This document shows, piece by piece, positions 42,968 to 50,942 of a DNA stretch of 64,000 nt. Source of the DNA: JAFKFH01 sp017307375. GTDB taxonomy: Bacteria > Pseudomonadota > Alphaproteobacteria > Ferrovibrionales > Ferrovibrionaceae. Within the stretch, counting starts at the first letter, position 1; every line of letters starts with the position of its first letter. The notes under the pieces are model-generated. The model did no database searches and was not told the origin of the DNA. It saw nothing but the letters and a program-made list of their open reading frames with translations. Where the stretch lies: NCBI GenBank assembly GCA_965229335.1, contig OZ245874.1:1612001-1676000 (forward strand), written 5' to 3'. The position numbers and the translations under genes were made by a program.

Positions 42968-43297
42968 TCATTGCTTGCGCAGCGACCTGTTGAACATCCG
43001 ATCAGCCTTCTCGCTGGCCGACCTGGCATCTGCCGCAGCCGTGCTGGCGCTCGCCTGGGCGCTGCGCGCCGCATCGGCGGCTGCCTTCGCCTCGGTCGCC
43101 GCGCGACCGGCATCGGCCGCCGCCTGCGCCGCCGTCGACTGGGCCGCAGCGGAACTGGCAGCCGCGCGATCGGCGGTCGCACGCACCTCGGTCAACAGGG
43201 CGCGATCCTGCTCGGAAAGCTGGGTGCATCCGGCGGCCACCAGCATCATCGTGCCGACGACGCAGGAAGACAGGGCCTGTCGATAGCTGTGGGGCAT
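42968..43297 (-). CDS. Lpp-like alanine-zipper outer-membrane lipoprotein
   Basis: A 109-residue lipoprotein with lipobox LVAAGC (Cys ~24), followed by an Ala-rich heptad-like helix (TADRAAASSAAAQSTAAQAAADAG and onward) typical of Lpp/OprI alanine zippers. The C-terminus ends SLRKQ rather than the terminal Lys of E. coli Lpp, though Lys lies next to the end. Its neighbour is an L,D-transpeptidase, the enzyme class that tethers Lpp to peptidoglycan. FNR-type box D lies upstream. Confidence 0.85.
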   Translation of the reverse strand: MPHSYRQALSSCVVGTMMLVAAGCTQLSEQDRALLTEVRATADRAAASSAAAQSTAAQAAADAGRAATEAKAAADAARSAQASASTAAADARSASEKADRMFNRSLRKQ

Positions 43298-43377
43298 CTG
43301 GAAATCTCCTTGGCGATGAAGGCCGCCTGCGTTTGGGCGGCGACACCCCTAGGATGACGCCGGCGTCAGGTTCGGCA

Positions 43378-43391
43378 TTGATCCCAGTCAA
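43378..43391 (-). promoter_or_regulatory. FNR-type box D (lpp-like gene)
   Basis: TTGATCCCAGTCAA, one change from the palindrome, is centred 87.5 bp before the lipoprotein ATG. That is further than the other boxes, giving a leader of about 45 bases if it acts from -41.5. Confidence 0.65.
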
Positions 43392-43529
43392 GTTGTGATC
43401 AGACCCCGCCTCGGATGTCGCAACGAGCCGAATAAGTTTTTCGTCCTATTGCTTCCGATGCTGGACGATCGGAGCCGGTCGGCCGTGGCCGCGTCTGTGG
43501 CAATCGTGGGTCGACGAATCAACCCTGCC

Positions 43530-43543
43530 TTGATTGGAATCAA
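43530..43543 (+). promoter_or_regulatory. FNR-type box E (regulator gene, autoregulation)
   Basis: TTGATTGGAATCAA is a perfect TTGAT-N4-ATCAA site, 109.5 bp before the regulator ATG. No good -10 lies at the -41.5 spacing. TTACAT at 43594-43599 would place the box near -70, a class I position. Confidence 0.7.
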
Positions 43544-43645
43544 TTTTCGACGAATTGGCCGCTTGGTGCGGCAAGCCGCCGCGTTTGCCAACCTTACATC
43601 TTCAGATACCATGCGTTCATCGAAGCAGAGACAGGGAGGATTGCG

Positions 43646-44425
43646 ATGCCCTCGTTCGCACCGGCCGCCGGCCGCGACGTTCCTGCGCAACCGCCGCCGA
43701 CTGGCGTTCGGCCCTGCTGTGACGGGTCGCGCTCGCCCCGGCCTACCTGCAGCGCCTGCGTGGCGCGTGGCCTGACCATCTGTCGGGCGCTGCCGCCCGA
43801 GGAACTGGTCGAGATGGAGCAGCTGTCGACCGTCATCCGCATCGAGGCCGGCGCGACGCTGTTCGACCAGGGCGACGAAGCCGGCAGCGTCTACAATCTG
43901 ACCGCCGGGACCATCCGGCTCAGCAAGACTTTGGCCGACGGCAGGCGGCAGATCACCGGTTTCGTGCTGCCGGGTGACTTCATCGGCCTGTCGAGCCGGG
44001 CAACCCATCCCTATAGCGCCGAGGCGATCGGACCTTGCCAGCTTTGCCGGTTCAACTCGGCCACGCTGGGCCGGATGGCGGATCGGCTGCCCCGGCTGGA
44101 GCACGAACTGTTCGATCGCGCCCGCGACGAACTCGATGCCGCCCACGACCAGATGCTGCTGCTCGGCCGCAAGTCGCCGCGCGAGAAGGTTGCATCCTTC
44201 CTGCTGGAACTGGCCCATCGCTGCGAGCGCTGGGGGCAACGCCCCGACCGGGTCAGCCTCGACATGACCCGGACCGACATCGCCGATTATCTGGGACTGA
44301 CCATCGAAACCGTCAGCCGGACGTTGACCCGGATGAAGCGGGACGGGATGATCGCGCTGCCGTCGTCGAACGAGATCGTCTTCCTGCGGCTGGATGCCGT
44401 CCGCACCCTGGCCGAGGGCAGCTGA
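43646..44425 (+). CDS. fnr: FNR-type oxygen-responsive regulator (Crp/Fnr family, FnrN-like)
   Basis: A 259-residue CRP/FNR protein. The N-terminus has C35-x2-C38-x7-C46, and a further Cys pair lies in the sensor domain (C131, C134), so four ligands for an oxygen-labile [4Fe-4S] cluster are available. The cyclic-nucleotide-binding fold runs from about residue 50 to 165 (LFDQGDEAGSVYNLTAGTIRLSK). The HTH reads DIADYLGLTIETVSRTLTRMKRDGMI, with the E-x2-S-R triad that reads TTGAT half-sites. It lies in the middle of eleven such sites and probably controls them, including its own promoter. Confidence 0.93.
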   Translation: MPSFAPAAGRDVPAQPPPTGVRPCCDGSRSPRPTCSACVARGLTICRALPPEELVEMEQLSTVIRIEAGATLFDQGDEAGSVYNLTAGTIRLSKTLADGRRQITGFVLPGDFIGLSSRATHPYSAEAIGPCQLCRFNSATLGRMADRLPRLEHELFDRARDELDAAHDQMLLLGRKSPREKVASFLLELAHRCERWGQRPDRVSLDMTRTDIADYLGLTIETVSRTLTRMKRDGMIALPSSNEIVFLRLDAVRTLAEGS

Positions 44426-44449
44426 GCGGCGGCTTCGCCCCGTCAGGCC

Positions 44450-46273
44450 TCATGCCGGATCTGCCGGCCCGCTACCGGGCAGCAGCCGGGCGATGTCATC
44501 CTCGGTCAGCGTTTCCTTTTCCAGCAGTACCGCCATCGCTCCCTCGATCTGGCCGGCGTGGTGGCGGACGAGGTTCTCGGCCCGGGCAAAGGCCGTGTCC
44601 ACCAGCGCCCGAACCGCCATGTCGATCCGATCGGCGGTCCGGTCGCCGAACTGGCGCGGAGAGGCCGCCGGCATGGCAGTATCGAGGAAGCGGGGTACTT
44701 CGTCCTCATAGGCCACCTGGCCGAGGTCTTCGGCCATGCCATAGCGCATGACCATGGATCTGGCGATATCGGTGGCCTTGACCAGGTCGTCGGCCGCCCC
44801 CGTCGAGATTTCACCGATCAGCACCGCCTCCGCCGCCCTGCCGCCCAGCAGCACCGCCATCTTGTTCTCGAGTTCGGCGCGCGTCATCAGGTAGCGATCC
44901 TCGGTCGGACGTTGGATCGTATAGCCCAGCGCGCCGATTCCCCGCGGAATGATCGAGACCTTGTGGACGCTGTCGCTGCCGGGCAGGCAGCGCGCCACCA
45001 GCGCATGGCCGAGTTCGTGGCAGGCCACCGCCCGCCGTTCGGCCAGGTTGAGCAGTCGATGCTTCTTTTCCAGCCCCGCCACCACCCGTTCGATCGCTTC
45101 GGTGAAATCTGCCATTGCCGTTGCGGCGGCACCGCGCCGGGTCGCCAGCAATGCAGCCTCGTTGACCAGGGTGGCGAGGTCTGCGCCGCTGAAGCCAGGC
45201 GTCAGCGCCGCGATCGCGTCGGCTTCGATATCGGGGCCGATGCGGATGCGGGGCAGATGGACGGCCAGGATCTGGGCGCGGCCGGCGCGATCCGGCCGGT
45301 CGACCAGGATCTGACGGTCGAAGCGGCCGGCTCGCAGCAGGGCCGGGTCGAGGATTTCCGGCCGGTTGGTCGCGGCCAGCAGCACGACGCCCTCCCGGGT
45401 GTCGAAACCGTCCAGCTCGGACAGCAGCTGGTTCAGCGTCTGCTCCTTCTCGTCATGACCGCCGCCAGCCGCCGGAAAGGCACCCCGCGCCCGGCCGAGC
45501 GCGTCGAGTTCATCGATGAAAATGATTGCCGGTGCACGCTGCCTTGCCTGCTCGAACAGATCGCGTACGCGCGCGGCGCCGACACCCACGAACATCTCGA
45601 CGAATTCCGAGCCGCTGATCGAGAAGAAGGGTACGCCTGCTTCGCCTGCCACCGCCCGTGCCAGCAGCGTCTTGCCGGTGCCGGGCGGCCCGACCAGCAG
45701 GATGCCCCTGGGCATCCGCGCGCCGAGCCGGCCGTATTCGGCCGGGTTGCGCAGGAAGGCGACGATCTCCTGCAGTTCGAGCTTGGCTTCGTCGACACCG
45801 GCGACGTCGGCGAAGGTCACCTTCACGTCGGTCTCGACGAAGACCTTGGCGCGGCTGCGCCCGACCGACATGAGGCCGCCGCCGCCGGCCATCATCGGGC
45901 GCAGCAGGAACATCCACAGCGCGATGAAGACCAGCGACGGCACGACCCAGCCCAGCACCTGGCCCAGCAGCCCGGGTTCGGGCTGGCCGGTGAACCGCAC
46001 CCCCGTCTGGGTCAGCATGGCGGCAAGGCCCGGCTCGACCCGCTCGGTCACGAAGCGGCCCGCGCTGCCCTTCTCGGCGCCGCGGATGGTGCCGGTGATG
46101 CGGCCGGGGCCGACGACGAGGTCATCGACCTGCTTGTCGGCCAGCATGACCAGGAAGTCGCTGTACCCGACCGTGCGGACGTCGCGATACTCGGTCACGA
46201 AATCCCGGATCATGATCACCGCCAGCACCGCGAAGACGATGTACCAGAGGCTGATCTGATGTTGCTTCTGCAT
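44450..46273 (-). CDS. ftsH: FtsH-type membrane ATP-dependent zinc protease
   Basis: A 607-residue AAA+ protease. Two N-terminal helices (ISLWYIVFAVLAVIMI and LGWVVPSLVFIALWMFLL near 110-130) flank a periplasmic segment. Walker A is GPPGTGKT (~195), Walker B IIFIDELDALG (~250) and the zinc site HELGH (~418), with the third-ligand region SGAADDLVKATDIARSMVMRYGM. Length is close to the usual 610-650. It lies 16 bp after USP copy 4 in one operon. Its place in the low-oxygen island suggests an accessory FtsH, but I cannot see whether another copy exists elsewhere. Confidence 0.94.
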   Translation of the reverse strand: MQKQHQISLWYIVFAVLAVIMIRDFVTEYRDVRTVGYSDFLVMLADKQVDDLVVGPGRITGTIRGAEKGSAGRFVTERVEPGLAAMLTQTGVRFTGQPEPGLLGQVLGWVVPSLVFIALWMFLLRPMMAGGGGLMSVGRSRAKVFVETDVKVTFADVAGVDEAKLELQEIVAFLRNPAEYGRLGARMPRGILLVGPPGTGKTLLARAVAGEAGVPFFSISGSEFVEMFVGVGAARVRDLFEQARQRAPAIIFIDELDALGRARGAFPAAGGGHDEKEQTLNQLLSELDGFDTREGVVLLAATNRPEILDPALLRAGRFDRQILVDRPDRAGRAQILAVHLPRIRIGPDIEADAIAALTPGFSGADLATLVNEAALLATRRGAAATAMADFTEAIERVVAGLEKKHRLLNLAERRAVACHELGHALVARCLPGSDSVHKVSIIPRGIGALGYTIQRPTEDRYLMTRAELENKMAVLLGGRAAEAVLIGEISTGAADDLVKATDIARSMVMRYGMAEDLGQVAYEDEVPRFLDTAMPAASPRQFGDRTADRIDMAVRALVDTAFARAENLVRHHAGQIEGAMAVLLEKETLTEDDIARLLPGSGPADPA

Positions 46274-46289
46274 CAGCGGTCGGGACCGC

Positions 46290-47111
46290 TCAATGTGCCA
46301 GCAGCACGGGCAGCGGGGCGGTGCGCAGGATGTCGCGTGTCACCCCGCCCAGCACCCGCTCGCGCAGCCGCGAATGACCATAGGCGCCCATGACCAGAAG
46401 GTCGGCCCCGAGTTCGGCGGCGCGCCGCAACAGCGTGGCGCCGGGATCGAGGCGGCCGGACGACGCCACCTCCACTGTCACCTCCATGCCGTGGCGCGCC
46501 AGGTGCGCCGCAATGTCTGCGCCGGGTTCCTCGCCGTGATCGGGGGCATCGCCCGGATCGACGACGAGAACGGTCACCTTCGCTCCCGGTTCGAGAAGCG
46601 CCAGCGCGTCGTTGACCGCCCGCACCGCCTCGCGCGTCGGCTTCCAGGCGACGACGGCATTGCGGCCGACGGCTGCCGGGCTGCCGGGCGGCACCATCAG
46701 CACCGGCCTGCCCGAATCGATCGCGAGATCGGCGGCCGTCACGGTCGTGCCGTCCGGGGTCTCGGGCTTGGCACGGGCCACGACGGCGAGGTCGACATAG
46801 CGGGCGTGCAGCATCGCGGCGTCGGGGCCGCCGGCAGCGACCAGCCAGCCGCCCGGGACCCCGGCGGCGGCCGTTCGCGCCTCGTAGCGCTCGCGGCAGC
46901 GCGCCGCGGCGAGATCCGCCTCCTCCCGCCATTGCTGCCACAGCGGTTCGAACATCATCGGATCATAGCCCAGCGGCAGCCGCATCGGCGGCACCGGGAA
47001 GATGCCGGTCAGCTGGGCGCCGTCGCGGCGTGCCAGACCGGTTGCGACATCGATCAGGCTGTCATCGCCCGCGCTCTCGTCGACATAGACGATCAGGTCT
47101 CTGATGGTCAT
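46290..47111 (-). CDS. Universal stress protein, two UspA domains (copy 4)
   Basis: A 273-residue tandem UspA protein starting MTIRDLIVYVDESAGDDSL. The ATG at 47111 has AAGGG 7 bases upstream; an ATG at 47117 is the alternative. The C-terminal loop is VMGAYGHSRLRERVLGGVTRDILRTAPLPVLLAH. FNR-type box F is centred 62.5 bp upstream. The next gene is ftsH. Confidence 0.93.
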   Translation of the reverse strand: MTIRDLIVYVDESAGDDSLIDVATGLARRDGAQLTGIFPVPPMRLPLGYDPMMFEPLWQQWREEADLAAARCRERYEARTAAAGVPGGWLVAAGGPDAAMLHARYVDLAVVARAKPETPDGTTVTAADLAIDSGRPVLMVPPGSPAAVGRNAVVAWKPTREAVRAVNDALALLEPGAKVTVLVVDPGDAPDHGEEPGADIAAHLARHGMEVTVEVASSGRLDPGATLLRRAAELGADLLVMGAYGHSRLRERVLGGVTRDILRTAPLPVLLAH

Positions 47112-47166
47112 CGGCATTGCCCTTCTGTTGCGGCCGGCAGAATGACACCGGCGCGCCGGGCGCGGG

Positions 47167-47180
47167 TTGATCTCGATCAA
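47167..47180. promoter_or_regulatory. FNR-type box F (USP copy 4-ftsH / 122-residue protein-Pat-like)
   Basis: TTGATCTCGATCAA is a perfect palindrome between divergent operons, centred 62.5 bp from the USP ATG and 65.5 bp from the 122-residue-protein ATG. This symmetry suggests it serves both directions. The -10 candidates are only moderate (CATTCT on the minus side). Confidence 0.85.
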
Positions 47181-47238
47181 GGCCATGCGCGAGCGGAGAT
47201 GGTCGCATGGGCGGCCGCAACGCCGATGGAACCCACCG

Positions 47239-47607
47239 ATGACCAGCAAGATCCGACTTGAGCTCGCCCGGACCAAGGACCGGCCGGAAGGCGATATCCG
47301 CCATGGCTATGAACTCGTCGCGCCGCTCGACCCCGAAGGGCATCTCGACGTCGACGCCTGGCGGCACCAGCGTGCCGCCTGCACCGTGCATCGCTTCGCC
47401 CCCGGGGCCGAGGACGAGTTCGGCCGTCTGGTCCACACCCGGGGGCAGCGATGGGCGTTCTCCTATCGTCCGGGTGACGATGACGACGAGGCGGTCTTCC
47501 GGCTGGCCGACCATCGTTTCCGCGTCGGGGACTATGTCTCGATCACCGAGCATGACGGGGTGACCCGGCCGTTTCGCGTCGTGTCGGTCCGTCCGCTGCC
47601 GGCATGA
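47239..47607 (+). CDS. Conserved small cytoplasmic protein of unknown function
   Basis: A 122-residue soluble protein (MTSKIRLELARTKDRPEGD start). It is rich in charged and aromatic residues and probably beta-rich: HGYELVAPLDPEGHLDVDAWRHQRAACTV, RWAFSYRPGDDDDEAVFRL and VGDYVSITEHDGVTRPFRVVSV. I recall similar unnamed proteins beside stress genes in other Proteobacteria, but I know of no function. It has no membrane segment and a single Cys. It precedes the Pat-like gene by 10 bp and is first in the operon behind FNR box F. Confidence 0.82.
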   Translation: MTSKIRLELARTKDRPEGDIRHGYELVAPLDPEGHLDVDAWRHQRAACTVHRFAPGAEDEFGRLVHTRGQRWAFSYRPGDDDDEAVFRLADHRFRVGDYVSITEHDGVTRPFRVVSVRPLPA

Positions 47608-47617
47608 CGGCGCGGCG

Positions 47618-49852
47618 ATGACCATCCGGCACCTCGACGGCCTGTTTCGCCCCGCGGCCGTCGCGGTGATCGGGGCCAGCCGGGACGAGGGTCGGTCGGG
47701 TGGCATGATCCTGCGGCGCTTGCGCGCCGGGGGCTTTGCCGGACCGGTACTCGCGGTCAACCGGCGGGCCGCGACGGTGCAGGGCCAGCCGGCCTGGGCC
47801 GACGTCGAGAGCCTGCCGCAGGTGCCCGATCTGGCCGTGCTGGCAACGGCGCCCGGCGAATTGCCGGGGCTGGTCCGCGCGCTATGCCGCCGGGGTTGCC
47901 GTGCCTTCGCCGTGCTGCCGCGCGACGGCGATGCGCCGGGGATGGCGACCGAGGCGCAAGACGCCACGCTCGCGGCGGCACGCCCCTGGCTCGGACGGCT
48001 TCTCGGGCCAGATAGCTTCGGGGTGATGGTGCCGGCGCTGCGTCTCAATGCCACGCTGGCGGTCGACCTGCCGGCGCCCGGGCATCTTGCATGCGTCACC
48101 GCATCGACGGCGGTGGCCGCCACGCTGCTCCACCGGGCACAGGCATCGGGGACCGGCATCAGCAAGCTGGTCGGGGCCGGCGCGGCCGCCGACATCGACC
48201 TCGCCGATCTCGTCGACTATCTCTCTTTGGATGCCGATACACATGTGATCGCCCTGCATCTGCAGGCCGTGCCCAACGGACGCAAATTCATGTCCGCGTT
48301 GCGCGCGGCATCGCGGCTGAAACCGCTGATCGTGTGCCGCAGCGGCAATGCCGGCGACCCGGATGCCTGGACGGACGCGGTCCACGATGCGGTCTTCCGG
48401 CGCGCCGGCGCCCTGCGCGTGGCCGACCTGGACGATCTCTTCGATGCTGCGATCGCCTTGGCTGCTCCCCATCGCCCGCGCGGGAGCCGGCTGGCCATCG
48501 CCGGCAACGGCGGCGGCCTGGCGACGATGACCGCGGATGCCGCCGCCGGTGCGGGGTTGCAGCCGCTAGGCGGCATGATCGATATCGGCGACCATGCCCG
48601 GCCGGCCCGCCATGTCGAGGCGCTCGCCCGGCTGGGGGCACGAACGGGGGCCGACGCGTTGCTGCTGGCGCATGCCCCCTCCGGCATGGTGCCGACCGGG
48701 GATATCGTCCGGACAATCCTTGCCGCGCCGGTCGTCGGGCCGATCTGGACCGCGATCTGCCTTCCGGCCGCGAGCGCGGGCGAACGCCGGGCGCTGGGCG
48801 CGGTCGGCTACGCCGCGTTCGCCGATCCGCTCGCCGCCGTGCGCGGGCTGGGCCTCGCCCTGCGGCATCGTCAATTGCAGGATCTGGTCCAGCGGGTTCC
48901 AGGGCATGTCGCTGAAAGCGGTCGCGATTCGACCCGGCCGCTCGGTGGCGGGGACGGCCGCGGGTTGCTGGCCGATTACGGCATCCGGCATCTGCCGGCG
49001 GGGGTCGCGGCCGGCTTGTGGTGCGACCCGGTGTTCGGGCCGGCGGTATGGGTTGCGCCCGGCCCAGGCCCGGCCCGTTCTTTCGGCTTGCCGCCGCTGG
49101 ACCCCGTGCTCGCCGCCGATCTTTGCCGCGACGTTGCCGCCGATGGCCTGACCGACCTTCTGGTTACACTCGGCCGGATTGCCATCGACCATCCGGAGAT
49201 CAGGGAGATGGTGGTCGATGCGGCCGGCGACGCCGCCGGTCTGCGCTGCCGGGTCGCCATCCATGGCGGCCCCGCCCCGCCGATGCCCGCGATTCGTCCT
49301 TATCCGGCCGAGTTGGCCGGGATGGTGGCCTTGCGCGACGGCACGGCCATCGCGCTGCGCCCGGTCCGGCCCGACGATGCCCCGCTGGTCGATGATCTGT
49401 TCGAGCATCTGACGCCGGACGACGTCCACACCCGCTTCTTCAGCACCTTGCGCGTATTGCCGCGGGCGTTGCGCGCCAGGCTGACCCAGATCGACTACGA
49501 CCGCGAGATGGCGTTTGTCGCGATCGAGGAGACCGGCGGAGATCCCTGCCTCGTCGGCATGATCCATCTGCTTGCCGATCCGGACTTCGACGTCGCCGAG
49601 TTTGCCGTCATGGTCCGCAGCGACTGGCAGGGTCGCGGCGTCGGCCACCTGTTGATGCGGGCGATCCTGTCCCACGCCCGGCGGCGCGGTCTGCGGCGCA
49701 TCGTCGGCGTGGTGCTGAACGAGAATCGGCGCATGCTCGATCTGGCGCGGCGCCTGGGCTTTGCCGCCGTGCATGGCCGCGATCCCGGCACGAGCGAGCT
49801 GCAGCTGGATCTCGAACCGCTCAGCCCTGGGCCAGGGCCAGCGCCCGCCTGA
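47618..49852 (+). CDS. Pat-like fusion: CoA-ligase-type domains plus GNAT acetyltransferase, ATP-grasp core deleted
   Basis: A 744-residue relative of the protein lysine acetyltransferase PatZ/Pat (886 residues in E. coli). A CoA-binding domain starts AAVAVIGASRDEGRSGG; succinyl-CoA-synthetase-like domains follow to about residue 430. The C-terminal GNAT domain (~565-735) is intact, with VRSDWQGRGVGHLLM. Between them the ATP-grasp domain is reduced: its first helix (LLADYGIRHLP, ~450) jumps directly to DPVFGPAVWVAPG (~470), so the usual KLRSPDIPHKSEVGGV segment is absent. It probably acetylates lysines, perhaps of acyl-CoA synthetases, at low oxygen. It overlaps the converging permease gene by 32 bp. 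Confidence 0.85.
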   Translation: MTIRHLDGLFRPAAVAVIGASRDEGRSGGMILRRLRAGGFAGPVLAVNRRAATVQGQPAWADVESLPQVPDLAVLATAPGELPGLVRALCRRGCRAFAVLPRDGDAPGMATEAQDATLAAARPWLGRLLGPDSFGVMVPALRLNATLAVDLPAPGHLACVTASTAVAATLLHRAQASGTGISKLVGAGAAADIDLADLVDYLSLDADTHVIALHLQAVPNGRKFMSALRAASRLKPLIVCRSGNAGDPDAWTDAVHDAVFRRAGALRVADLDDLFDAAIALAAPHRPRGSRLAIAGNGGGLATMTADAAAGAGLQPLGGMIDIGDHARPARHVEALARLGARTGADALLLAHAPSGMVPTGDIVRTILAAPVVGPIWTAICLPAASAGERRALGAVGYAAFADPLAAVRGLGLALRHRQLQDLVQRVPGHVAESGRDSTRPLGGGDGRGLLADYGIRHLPAGVAAGLWCDPVFGPAVWVAPGPGPARSFGLPPLDPVLAADLCRDVAADGLTDLLVTLGRIAIDHPEIREMVVDAAGDAAGLRCRVAIHGGPAPPMPAIRPYPAELAGMVALRDGTAIALRPVRPDDAPLVDDLFEHLTPDDVHTRFFSTLRVLPRALRARLTQIDYDREMAFVAIEETGGDPCLVGMIHLLADPDFDVAEFAVMVRSDWQGRGVGHLLMRAILSHARRRGLRRIVGVVLNENRRMLDLARRLGFAAVHGRDPGTSELQLDLEPLSPGPGPAPA

Positions 49853-50942
49853 ACCGGGCGAGCGCCAGGATGAAGAACACGGCCCCGAGACCTGCGACCA
49901 CCGCGAGGCTGGGCCAGATCGTGTCGAGGCCGGCGCCACGGTTGAGGATCGACTGGGCCAGCGCCACGTAATGCGTCGACGGTGACAGCCGCATCACCAT
50001 CTGCATCGCCTCGGGCATGCTTTCCAGGGGTGTCGTTCCCCCGGACAGCAGGTTCATGATGATGAAGACGGGGATCGCCAGCAATCCGAACTGCGGCATC
50101 GAACGGGCGACGGTGGCGAGCAGGATGCCGAGCGAGGAAACCGAGAACAGGTAGATCACCGTCGCGGCGACGAACAGCGATATCGAGCCGGGGATCGGAA
50201 TTCCGAGCAGCCAGCGCACCACCAGTATCAGCGACAGTGTCGCCGCGCCGACGATCACGAGGCCGTTGGCCCACAGCTTGGCGCACATGATGTCGCTGGC
50301 GGCAAGCGGCATCACCAGCAGGTGTTCGATCGTGCCGTGCTCCCGTTCGCGGATCAGGGCTGCGCCGCTCAGGATGATCGCCAGCAGCGTGACGTTGTTG
50401 ATGACCTGCATCAGCGCCATGAACCAGCTGGACTGCAGATTGGGGTTGAATCGGGTGCGCAGGGTCAGCGCCACGGCCGGATCGCTGGCGGGCGCATTGA
50501 CGAACGCGGCGGTCTCCTGGGCGACGATGCTGGCGATATAGCCCGCGCCATTGCCCGCCTGGCTCATCGCGGTCGCGTCGACATCGAGTTGCAGGGCGGG
50601 CCGGCGGCCGGCCAGCAGATCGGACTGGAAGTCTGGAGGTATATCGAGCACGAACGAGAACCGCCCGCGATCGAGCGCCTGGTCGACCTCCTGGCTGGTC
50701 AGCATGACCGGCGACTGGAAGAACGGCGGCCGCAGGGCATCGACGAGCCGCCGCGAAAGCTGCGACCGATCCTCGTCGACGACGCCGACCGCGGCGTTCT
50801 CCACGTCGGTCTTGGCGCCTGTCGCTACGCTGTAGATGGCGATGGTGAAAGTATAGACGATCAGCAGCAGCAGGACCGGATCGGCCCGCAGGCTCATCAG
50901 TTCCTTGACGCCCAGGCGATAGATGATGCGCAGCCGCCGCAT
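49821..50942 (-). CDS. ABC-2 type transport permease (YhhJ-like)
   Basis: A 373-residue inner-membrane permease. An N-terminal helix (PVLLLLIVYTFTIAIYSVATG) is followed by a periplasmic domain of about 150 residues and five to six C-terminal helices. The family segment RERERHGTIEHLLVMPL appears as IREREHGTIEHLLVMPLAASDIM. It matches the YhhJ partner of RbbA in the enterobacterial yhiI-rbbA-yhhJ operon. Its ATG abuts the stop of the RbbA-like gene. Confidence 0.92.
   Translation of the reverse strand: MRRLRIIYRLGVKELMSLRADPVLLLLIVYTFTIAIYSVATGAKTDVENAAVGVVDEDRSQLSRRLVDALRPPFFQSPVMLTSQEVDQALDRGRFSFVLDIPPDFQSDLLAGRRPALQLDVDATAMSQAGNGAGYIASIVAQETAAFVNAPASDPAVALTLRTRFNPNLQSSWFMALMQVINNVTLLAIILSGAALIREREHGTIEHLLVMPLAASDIMCAKLWANGLVIVGAATLSLILVVRWLLGIPIPGSISLFVAATVIYLFSVSSLGILLATVARSMPQFGLLAIPVFIIMNLLSGGTTPLESMPEAMQMVMRLSPSTHYVALAQSILNRGAGLDTIWPSLAVVAGLGAVFFILALARFRRALALAQG

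Larger units (their letters stand above)
43298..43645. other. Divergent regulatory region between lpp-like and fnr-type genes
   Basis: This 348-bp stretch has no credible gene on either strand. It contains two FNR-type palindromes (boxes D and E), several extra half-sites (TGATC near 43396, GAATCAA near 43516) and, from about 43510, more A+T than its surroundings. GGGAGG stands 7-8 bp before the regulator ATG at 43646. Confidence 0.7.
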
